From Bacteroidales bacterium (GTDB lineage: Bacteria > Bacteroidota > Bacteroidia > Bacteroidales > UBA932): a DNA stretch of 6,096 bases. Positions 1-5,645 of the stretch are shown here, piece after piece. Where the stretch lies: assembly GCA_016285215.1 (NCBI GenBank), contig JAEEQI010000147.1, forward strand, positions 1 through 6,096, read 5' to 3'. The stretch's first letter is position 1, and each line of letters starts with the position of its first letter. The translations under genes and the position numbers were made by a program. The notes beneath the pieces were generated by a model that was given only the letters and a program-made list of their open reading frames with translations, ran no database searches and was not told the origin of the DNA.

Positions 1-5
1 GGGGT

Positions 6-8
6 CTA
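6..8 (-). other. Probable nonsense codon (Trp TGG to TAG) in copy B
   Basis: Aligning the C-terminal part of copy B (GDCLKLALQVNGV then TAG, Thr, Pro) with copy A (GDCLKLAMLLDDQWVP) puts the TAG opposite Trp479 of A (TGG at 2995-2997). The five bases left after the TAG (ACC CC) read Thr-Pro in the same frame, against Val-Pro in A. A single G-to-A change explains the stop. TAG is used as a genuine stop by the LolA-like gene in the same operon (4436-4438), so recoding is unlikely. A sequencing error cannot be excluded. Confidence 0.7.
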
Positions 9-1439
9 AACCCCGTTTACCTGCAGGGCAAGCTTCAGGCAGTCTCCCTCCTCGATGGTAGAGGGGACGTTGCAGGTGACCTCGGGGATCCTGGGGTTAT
101 CGGACCGGACCAGGACCGGATCGCACAGGATTTCCTTGAACCGGCCCTTGCGGTCGAACAGGGCATATCCCATCGGGACCTCGACCACCTCCGAAGAATA
201 GGCTTCGAGTGTACGGCTGCCTATCGTAAAAGACTTGCTCCGGAAATCCCACGGGAAAGGAGTGAACGCATCAAAATCGAAAACGGGATACGCTTCCCCG
301 CCCTGGTCCGGATAGATATGGGTAATCATATCCTGTCCCAGATTAAACTCGGTTTCTTCTTCCGGATTCAGATCGACAGAAGGCTTAAGCAGATAATACG
401 CACTCCCTGTACCCCAACCATAGTTGAGACTGAAATAGTCTCCTTTATAGCCGTCCAGTACAAAGGCATGGCCGCCTCTCCCACTCACTCCGCCATAGTT
501 AACCGGTCGGTTGGCATCGATTTCGGCCCGGATCATGCCCTCCCAGATGTCCGTATCAGGATAATACTTCCTTACAAGATATCGCATCTGCTTGTCATAT
601 CCGAAATACTGGGCAAGTTTCATAGGAGCATCAGCGTAAGCGGACGAGAAATCGGGAGTAAAGTCCATCTCGCTCATGATGGCCAGGTCGTACAGAAGTT
701 GCGCTACTTGATGTTCCTGCTCCTCCGTATACTGCCCCGGTTCATAAATGAGCGGCATCTGGCTCCAGTCGTACTCATGTCCCAGGGCGTGCCCTTCTAT
801 CTCCATATTAGCGCTGTACCAGAAATAACCGGGCAACGTTCCCGTTCCTTTCCGGGGCCACTGATGGTAACGCAGAATAATGGCCATGGCTGTGGCTACG
901 CAGCCCGCAGGACATTCTTTTCCGCCCAACTTGGGAATCATGGCGTTCCAAGGAAGACCGTCCTGGTCCCAGTGAGCCGTTTGCAAGAGTACCTCCTTGC
1001 CTTCGTTCCCGCCAGCAGATTGCCACTGTGCCTTTATGGCGGCAGTAGCTTTTCGGCCATGCGCACGTGCATAATCAATCATAGAGGCGTGCCAGTCCAG
1101 CATATAACGCAGGTTGCATGGCAGCTCGCTTTTTGAGAGGCTACCCGTTGTGGAATAACCTATGACGGGTATGGAGATATCATCGGCTGCCATCACCACA
1201 TAACCGCCTCCATCGCGTTCAAAGAGATAGAGTGACGGCTCATGGTTGGCACTTTTGGTCTGGGCCTCTGGCCAGGTACCGGTAAGGTGGATAGAAGACC
1301 GGGAAGATTTTGTGGTGGGAGATTCGGCCGACAGGAAACGATCTGCCACAGCAGCTGCCTGTTCAGGCGGTACTTTATCAGCCCTTACAGGAACTGATAA
1401 AGCAAGCAGGAAAACGCCAAACAGGATAGAACGTCTCAT
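6..1439 (-). CDS. C10 (streptopain-like) cysteine peptidase, copy B, C-terminally truncated by in-frame TAG
   Basis: This is a secreted papain-fold cysteine protease of family C10 (SpeB, interpain). Residues 1-20 are a signal peptide, probably cut after VRA. Residues about 21-130 match the Spi propeptide, which keeps such enzymes inactive. The catalytic domain spans about 150-380: the WDQ..LPWN oxyanion-side motif (Gln159), nucleophile Cys180 in GCVATA, general base His324 in GGHAFVLDG, and the LNYGWG motif at 338-343. A C-terminal domain begins near 390 but stops at residue 477, whereas neighbouring paralogue A continues for about 120 more residues. The stop replaces a Trp codon, so this is probably a truncated gene, although the protease core is intact. 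The start is the ATG five bases after the lipoprotein stop, preceded by GAGG. The family assignment is secure; substrates and the activity of the short form are inferred. Confidence 0.93.
   Translation of the reverse strand: MRRSILFGVFLLALSVPVRADKVPPEQAAAVADRFLSAESPTTKSSRSSIHLTGTWPEAQTKSANHEPSLYLFERDGGGYVVMAADDISIPVIGYSTTGSLSKSELPCNLRYMLDWHASMIDYARAHGRKATAAIKAQWQSAGGNEGKEVLLQTAHWDQDGLPWNAMIPKLGGKECPAGCVATAMAIILRYHQWPRKGTGTLPGYFWYSANMEIEGHALGHEYDWSQMPLIYEPGQYTEEQEHQVAQLLYDLAIMSEMDFTPDFSSAYADAPMKLAQYFGYDKQMRYLVRKYYPDTDIWEGMIRAEIDANRPVNYGGVSGRGGHAFVLDGYKGDYFSLNYGWGTGSAYYLLKPSVDLNPEEETEFNLGQDMITHIYPDQGGEAYPVFDFDAFTPFPWDFRSKSFTIGSRTLEAYSSEVVEVPMGYALFDRKGRFKEILCDPVLVRSDNPRIPEVTCNVPSTIEEGDCLKLALQVNGV
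9..1439 (-). repeat. Tandem paralogue arm B (C10 peptidase duplication)
   Basis: This stretch aligns with 2998-4431 almost end to end at protein level, with only small indels. DNA identity remains visible, for example an identical block of over 20 bases starting with gaggcgtgccagtccagcat on the plus strand at about 1085 and 4076, and near-identical DNA around 1207-1235 and 4199-4227. It is an in-operon duplication flanking the lipoprotein gene. Divergence is concentrated at residues about 260-300 and in the C-terminal domain. Confidence 0.85.
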
Positions 1440-1444
1440 ATTGT

Positions 1445-2611
1445 TTACCTCGTTTTAACCAATAGGCTGAAATCCAACACCATTCCGTCTTCCAGCTCGG
1501 TAATCTTGACCGGTTCCAGGGAACTTCCTTCAACCTGGACGGTGTGTTTGCCCGGCTGTGCGTACTTGTGGGTAAGACCCGGTGAATAGGGCTCAAACTT
1601 GCCGTCTCCCCAGAAAATCTTGGCGCCTTCACTGGATTCATTCAAGGACGGCCCATTCACTATCATCTTGTTAGTTGTATAGGAGAATCCGGGAAAGAAA
1701 GCCTGCCGTATGTGAAGCGTATCGGAGAGTTTGTATTCTGCATTCTTGAAAACCAGGGACATTTCCCGGGCCTCTCCGGTCTCGTTGAGCGCCGCCATAA
1801 AGGAATAGGTATTGGTGGAGATGGTTTTGGTCTTCATCTCTTCCACCCAGTCGCAAGTGGCCGGCAGAATCTCCATTTCCACATCCAGATTGCTGGTAAT
1901 TCTGACTGCGAACTCGCTGCCCGCAGTTGGAACTTCCAATTCCCGTTCACTAAGCACAAGTGCGGGGTCCTCTCCCAGCTGATAAACGGTCACAGTTTCA
2001 TTTCCCAGTTCACTTTTGATAATCAGAGAGGCACGGCGGGGCTTCAATTCCGTATTGGGGTCCACTTCAATGGTGAGCTTGTAGGGAATCAGAGCCTTGG
2101 TCTGTATCCTGCGCATCCATTGGGACGCCTCGCCGGGAACGGAGAAGGTAAAGCCTACATTGGTTTTTATCTCAATGTCAAAACGTCCGCCTTCCTGGGG
2201 CAATTCCACGCGGCTGGGAGTGAGCAGAAGGGCCTCCAGCGGCTTCTGCGTCACCACAATCGTGCGCTTTAAATCTTCGCAGCGAAGAACGATGGCCGCT
2301 TCCCTGTCGTCGTAAGCCTGGTTCCCCTTCGCGGAAACAGTAAGCGAGAAAGTACCTCTCTTACCACTTTCGGCCGAAAGGGAGCACCATTCCCTGGCGC
2401 GGTCATTGACAAACGAAGCCGTCCATTGCTTGTTGGTCTTGAAAGACAAGGTGGCCGATCCTGCCGTGGATGAAAACAGCAGCGAGACCTTTTCCTCATT
2501 ACCTGTAATAGTGGCATCCACGGACTGGAACTGGTCGGGCTGGAAGTACAACTCCGGCTTGCAGGCCGTTGCGGCTATAATTAATAAAAGACCGGTTATT
2601 ATTCTTTTCAT
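1445..2611 (-). CDS. BACON-domain lipoprotein with PKD-like C-terminus
   Basis: A 388-residue predicted lipoprotein. The N-terminus is a short basic and hydrophobic signal ending in ATAC, making Cys17 the likely lipidated residue. Three similar beta-sandwich modules of about 85 residues follow, at roughly 41-123, 128-212 and 218-305. Each has the BACON pattern: an aromatic-strand segment (WTASF, FTFSV, VEMEI), then a Trp-centred turn (EWCSL, QWMRR, DWVEE), and a closing strand ending in TQK, YQLG or RQAF. Residues about 325-365 look like a PKD module, with FWGDG and HKYAQPGKHTV. BACON modules are thought to bind carbohydrate or mucin. It lies between the two C10 peptidases, 14 bases after A and 5 before B, so it is probably co-produced with them. 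It has no resemblance to a separate Spi or staphostatin-like inhibitor. A role as glycan binder, protease anchor or partner is inferred. Confidence 0.85.
   Translation of the reverse strand: MKRIITGLLLIIAATACKPELYFQPDQFQSVDATITGNEEKVSLLFSSTAGSATLSFKTNKQWTASFVNDRAREWCSLSAESGKRGTFSLTVSAKGNQAYDDREAAIVLRCEDLKRTIVVTQKPLEALLLTPSRVELPQEGGRFDIEIKTNVGFTFSVPGEASQWMRRIQTKALIPYKLTIEVDPNTELKPRRASLIIKSELGNETVTVYQLGEDPALVLSERELEVPTAGSEFAVRITSNLDVEMEILPATCDWVEEMKTKTISTNTYSFMAALNETGEAREMSLVFKNAEYKLSDTLHIRQAFFPGFSYTTNKMIVNGPSLNESSEGAKIFWGDGKFEPYSPGLTHKYAQPGKHTVQVEGSSLEPVKITELEDGMVLDFSLLVKTR
1448..1451 (-). promoter_or_regulatory. Shine-Dalgarno-like GAGG for C10 peptidase copy B
   Basis: GAGG lies eight bases before the copy B ATG and falls within the last two sense codons of the lipoprotein gene, whose TAA stop is five bases before that ATG. 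The overlap suggests translational coupling. The other genes of the operon show no comparable site, which is common in Bacteroidetes. Confidence 0.5.
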
Positions 2612-2625
2612 AGACTCATTATCAA

Positions 2626-4431
2626 TTAGAGTTTCACGTACAGGGTCATTTCTTCGTCGAAATTACGGAGAAAGATGCGGAAATTGCCGGGATGAAGCTG
2701 TATTACATAGTAGTATTCGTTGGTTTCCGTTGTCCAACGGGCTTTTATGCTGTAATACTTGTCGTCAATGGTTGCATCAGAAAAGGTAGTCTGGCTGGTG
2801 CCCAGGAGTTCTCCCTTGTCTTCAGCCCAGATTTCCCAGTAGATCCCCTTTTCTCCGCGCAGGTATAAATAAGGGTGCTTGGGCAAATAGGGATATTCCA
2901 CATCGCCAAGTGAAAAGTCCAGTGTAACCAGTTCGGACAGCTTCTTTCCAGGATGGAACTCCAGATAGGCATTGGCCGATTGCTGGATGGGGACCCACTG
3001 GTCGTCCAGCAGCATCGCCAGCTTGAGACAGTCCCCTTCCTCGATGTCACATGTAATGTTACAGGTAAGCTCCGGGATATAAGGATTGGAGGAACTCACC
3101 AGCACCGCCTCGCCCGTAGTGGCCTTGAACCGTCCCTCTCTGTCATATAGCACAAAACCCAACCGGACCTCCCCACCTTCACCAGAAGAATAGAATTGCA
3201 GTTTGCGACCGCCTACGGGAAATGACTTGCTCCGGAAATCCCAGGGGAAAGGAACCAGGTTGTCATCCGTAAATTGCAGGTACTCTTCCCCACCCTTGTC
3301 CGGATAGAGGTGGGTGACCATAGCTTGCCATTTACAGAATTCGGTTACCGCTGCCTGGTCCAGTGAGACGGACGGGCGGAGCAGATAGTAGTCATTAAAA
3401 TATCCACTCCAACCATAGTTAAGACTGAAATAGGGGCCCTTATAGCCATCCACCACGAAAGCATGCCCCTCGTAATCTGTAGTGCCTGCATAGTAGACGG
3501 GTCGGTTGGCGTCAATCTCGGCCCTTATCATTTGCTCCCAGGTGTCTCTACTATAGTAGTCCCAGTCCACCAAACGCATTTGCTTGTCGATGCCGAAATA
3601 CTTGGTAAGACAAAAAACAGACTCAACTGCTGCCCCTGAACCACTCGGGTGAAAATCCATCTCGTTCGCAATGGCCAGGTCGTACAGGAGTTGGGCGACC
3701 TGACGTCCCTGCTCTTCCGTATACTCTCCTTTCTTATAAACAAGCGGCATCTGGCTCCAGTCATATACATGCCCGAGGGCATGTCCTTCCATCTGTTTCC
3801 GGGCACTATACCAGTAATAGGAAGGCAAAGTGCCCGTTCCTTTTTCCGGCCACTGATGATAACGCAAAATGATGGCCTGGGCCGTAGCTACGCAGCCGGC
3901 ATGGCACTCCCTTCCATTGAGCTTGGGAATCATTGCATTCCAAGGAAGTCCGGACTGGTCCCATTGGGCTGTCTCCAAACGCACTTCCTCGCCCTCGTTC
4001 CCTTTTGTAGATTGCCATTGCGCTTTTATGGCCGATGTCGCCTTGGAACCATGATTACGGGCGTAATTAATCATAGAGGCGTGCCAGTCCAGCATATATC
4101 GCACGTTGCAAGGCAGTTCGCCCTTGGAGAGGCTTCCCTTTGTGGAATAGCCAATCACCGGCTGCGACACATCATCGGCCGCCACCACCACAAAACCGCC
4201 TCCATCGCGTTCAAACAGATAGAGAGCCGGATTCTCATCCACGCCCTTGGTCTGGGCCTGGGGCCAGGTGCCGGCAAGGCGCACAGTGCCCTGAGAAGAT
4301 TTTGTGGCGGGAGATTCGGCTGCAAGAAAGCGTTCGGCCACCGCTGCCGCCTGCTGCTCCGTTACTTTATCGGCCCATCCGGGAACCGTTACAGTAAGTA
4401 GGAATATGCCAAAAAAGAGAGATCGTTTCAT
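2626..4431 (-). CDS. C10 (streptopain-like) cysteine peptidase, copy A, full length
   Basis: A 601-residue secreted cysteine protease of family C10. The signal peptide is residues 1-20 (cut after GWA). The Spi-type inhibitory propeptide covers about 21-130 and contains YLFERDGGG, PVIGYS and the RYMLDWHASM helix. The catalytic core runs about 150-380: WDQ..LPWN (Gln159), nucleophile Cys180 in GCVATA, the MDF..SGSGA loop near 258-267 resembling SpeB's MDYGPSSGSA, His323 in GHAFVVDG, and NYGW at 338-341. An extra domain of about 215 residues (387-601) follows, far beyond SpeB's end; I do not recognise it, but it looks beta-rich. An in-frame ATG at 4488 would lie inside the upstream gene; the ATG at 4431 is preferred because the signal peptide starts there and it follows the upstream stop by four bases. 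The protein is probably exported, autoprocessed and proteolytic. The target is unknown. Confidence 0.95.
   Translation of the reverse strand: MKRSLFFGIFLLTVTVPGWADKVTEQQAAAVAERFLAAESPATKSSQGTVRLAGTWPQAQTKGVDENPALYLFERDGGGFVVVAADDVSQPVIGYSTKGSLSKGELPCNVRYMLDWHASMINYARNHGSKATSAIKAQWQSTKGNEGEEVRLETAQWDQSGLPWNAMIPKLNGRECHAGCVATAQAIILRYHQWPEKGTGTLPSYYWYSARKQMEGHALGHVYDWSQMPLVYKKGEYTEEQGRQVAQLLYDLAIANEMDFHPSGSGAAVESVFCLTKYFGIDKQMRLVDWDYYSRDTWEQMIRAEIDANRPVYYAGTTDYEGHAFVVDGYKGPYFSLNYGWSGYFNDYYLLRPSVSLDQAAVTEFCKWQAMVTHLYPDKGGEEYLQFTDDNLVPFPWDFRSKSFPVGGRKLQFYSSGEGGEVRLGFVLYDREGRFKATTGEAVLVSSSNPYIPELTCNITCDIEEGDCLKLAMLLDDQWVPIQQSANAYLEFHPGKKLSELVTLDFSLGDVEYPYLPKHPYLYLRGEKGIYWEIWAEDKGELLGTSQTTFSDATIDDKYYSIKARWTTETNEYYYVIQLHPGNFRIFLRNFDEEMTLYVKL
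2998..4431 (-). repeat. Tandem paralogue arm A (C10 peptidase duplication)
   Basis: Counterpart of arm B, in the same orientation and separated from it by the 1.17-kb lipoprotein gene. Both copies begin with the same signal-peptide design and keep the same residue numbering as far as Cys180. The lipoprotein itself is present once in the window; whether another copy follows arm B cannot be seen. Confidence 0.85.
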
Positions 4432-4435
4432 AGTT

Positions 4436-5062
4436 CTACTTCTTACGTTTATCGTTGATCTTGATACCCCGGTACCGGCTGATATCAAAGGTTACCTCTT
4501 CTTCTGAAACACCGAATTTCAGATCCTTCATGGTCATTTTTACGCCTTCCACCTTGGTGCTGAGGCTGATGGGATGGTAGGTGCCTTTGGCCACGGCCAA
4601 ATCCATAGTTTCGGGCACTCCTTCCTCGGTGTTGCTCTTGGACTTCTTGCACAGGATGTACCAGGCATCGGCCGTCTGCTTGCTGATGGAAACGTCGTAT
4701 CCGTCTGCAATTCCGGAGAACATTTCCAGGTCTCCGCTGTCTTCGGCAGGTTCTCCGGATCCGTCGGCTATGGTGAGTTCCTTGCCCTTGACATCGTAAG
4801 TATACTCCGTTACGCCGTCGTCCCAGATCATCAGTTGTCGGCCCAGCATCTTGGTATCCATACGGGTTTTATTCCCCAAAACCCAGGTCTTGGCGCTGAT
4901 GGTTCCCAGGATGGGAATCTTGGTCTCCACCACCATAGAAACCCCGTCTTCCTCGTGCCGGTCAAAGACTTCTTCCATTTTGGCCAGGATTTCCTCCGCC
5001 GTCTGGGCCATAGCGCCCACAGCGAAAGCAAAGCCTATGATAATACTGACTAACTTTTTCAT
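4436..5062 (-). CDS. Secreted LolA-fold (outer-membrane lipoprotein carrier-like) protein
   Basis: A 208-residue exported protein. Residues 1-19 form a signal peptide, with predicted cleavage AMA|Q typical of Bacteroidetes. There is no lipobox, so the product should be a soluble periplasmic protein. The mature part begins with an amphipathic helix (AEEILAKMEEVF) followed by alternating strands (MVVETKIPILG, KTRMDTKMLG, EYTYDVKGKEL, VTFDISRY), the order seen in LolA/LolB-like half-barrels of Bacteroidales. An acidic segment (SGEPAEDSGD, 102-111) interrupts the barrel. LolA-type proteins carry lipoproteins to the outer membrane, but this small paralogue-like form may have another role. It ends in TAG four bases before copy A and starts six bases after the deacylase stop, so it is co-transcribed. 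The fold assignment comes from pattern and length and is moderately sure; the function is open. Confidence 0.65.
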   Translation of the reverse strand: MKKLVSIIIGFAFAVGAMAQTAEEILAKMEEVFDRHEEDGVSMVVETKIPILGTISAKTWVLGNKTRMDTKMLGRQLMIWDDGVTEYTYDVKGKELTIADGSGEPAEDSGDLEMFSGIADGYDVSISKQTADAWYILCKKSKSNTEEGVPETMDLAVAKGTYHPISLSTKVEGVKMTMKDLKFGVSEEEVTFDISRYRGIKINDKRKK

Positions 5063-5068
5063 TAAGAA

Positions 5069-5602
5069 TTAAATAAGCGTTAAAGAATTGCCGGAGGAAG
5101 GGATGTACTTTTGCAGGAGATCCTGCGTATGGAACTTGACAAAGCAAGTGGGCGTACCATCCGTGCAGGCAAACCACTCTGCCTCCGCTACTCCCCTGTC
5201 CATAATCAGATGCACATTACAGGCCGAAGGAAGGATGCAGCTGAGCACGGTGGTTGCCCCCACTTCCACGCCGGTGAGCTCCCAGAGTTTGTCTGCAGGA
5301 GCAAAGGAGACGCGGGGAATGCCCAGCGCGCCGCAGAAATCCCGCGTGACAAAAGGTTTGTCGTCCGTGGTTACATACAGATAGAACTCCGTCTGCTGCC
5401 GGTTGCACAAAAACACGGTCTTGACAATGCGTACGCCAATCTTGGCGTCAATATGCTGGCAGTCCTCCATAGTAAGCCCGGGGTCCGTATCCACCCTTTC
5501 AAACGGAATGGACAGGGCCTGGAAGGTCTCGTATACTTTCTGTTGCAGGGCCGAGGAAAAAGCCTCCGGCGGCGTGCTAATGGGGTCACTTACTTTAAAC
5601 AT
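5069..5602 (-). CDS. YbaK/ProX-family aminoacyl-tRNA deacylase (prolyl-tRNA editing type)
   Basis: A 177-residue cytoplasmic protein of the YbaK/ProX/PrdX editing superfamily, stand-alone relatives of the prolyl-tRNA synthetase editing domain that hydrolyse mischarged tRNA such as Ala-tRNA(Pro). Recognisable elements are FERVDTDPGLTMEDCQ (34-49), the core Lys61 in KTVFLCNR matching the family K-[NT]-LFL motif, a LYVTTDDK strand (75-82), SFAPADKLWELTGVEVGATTVL (99-120) as the glycine-rich substrate-pocket region, a LIMDRGV strand (132-138) and the terminal FHTQDLLQKYIP..G. The PrdX-like usual HPC-N segment before the last strand reads TDGTPTC here, a small departure. It is the first gene of the operon, with its ATG just after a TAACTTTG box. 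Exact tRNA specificity cannot be read from sequence. Confidence 0.85.
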   Translation of the reverse strand: MFKVSDPISTPPEAFSSALQQKVYETFQALSIPFERVDTDPGLTMEDCQHIDAKIGVRIVKTVFLCNRQQTEFYLYVTTDDKPFVTRDFCGALGIPRVSFAPADKLWELTGVEVGATTVLSCILPSACNVHLIMDRGVAEAEWFACTDGTPTCFVKFHTQDLLQKYIPSSGNSLTLI

Positions 5603-5609
5603 ATCCCTA

Positions 5610-5617
5610 CAAAGTTA
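5610..5617 (-). promoter_or_regulatory. Bacteroidetes -7 box (TAACTTTG) for the minus-strand operon
   Basis: The minus strand reads TAACTTTG, an exact match to the Bacteroidetes -7 consensus TAnnTTTG, ending seven bases before the deacylase ATG. An A/T run lies upstream. No TTTG-like -33 element is seen at the usual spacing. If used, transcription would begin within a few bases of the ATG, leaving almost no leader. It is the only promoter-like site noticed ahead of the five-gene run. Confidence 0.55.
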
Positions 5618-5630
5618 AATAAAAAAATAG

Positions 5631-5638
5631 TATCTTCG
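5631..5638 (+). promoter_or_regulatory. Bacteroidetes -7-like box (TATCTTCG) for sstT
   Basis: TATCTTCG differs by one base from TAnnTTTG and resembles the frequent TATCTTTG form. It ends seven bases before the sstT ATG, so the transcript would again be nearly leaderless. No clear -33 TTTG is seen; the expected position falls inside the opposing TAACTTTG box region. It lies back-to-back with the minus-strand box, separated by an A-rich spacer. Confidence 0.45.
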
Positions 5639-5645
5639 CGTTACT

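Noticed and set aside
6..8. TAG recoding (readthrough as an amino acid)
   Set aside because: TAG serves as a real stop for the LolA-like gene at 4436-4438, four bases before the next start, and no other internal TAG occurs in the genes seen.
318..1136. Long plus-strand open frame antisense to copy B, with a similar one antisense to copy A (3649-4401)
   Set aside because: Both lie opposite a clearly homologous protease gene, and their similarity follows from the duplication and codon bias. The translations match no family I recognise and have no start context.
1445..2611. Lipoprotein as a separate Spi- or staphostatin-type inhibitor of the proteases
   Set aside because: It shows BACON and PKD-like patterns and none of the propeptide motifs (FERDGGG, IGYS, YMLDWH); inhibition cannot be supported.
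2626..2700. Type IX secretion C-terminal signal at the end of copy A
   Set aside because: The tail (FRIFLRNFDEEMTLYVKL) only vaguely recalls the usual G-x-Y-hydrophobic then Lys-rich ending; too weak to call.
4432..4488. Upstream ATG giving copy A 19 more residues
   Set aside because: The extension lies wholly inside the LolA-like gene's end and would bury the signal peptide; the ATG at 4431 places the signal peptide at the N-terminus.
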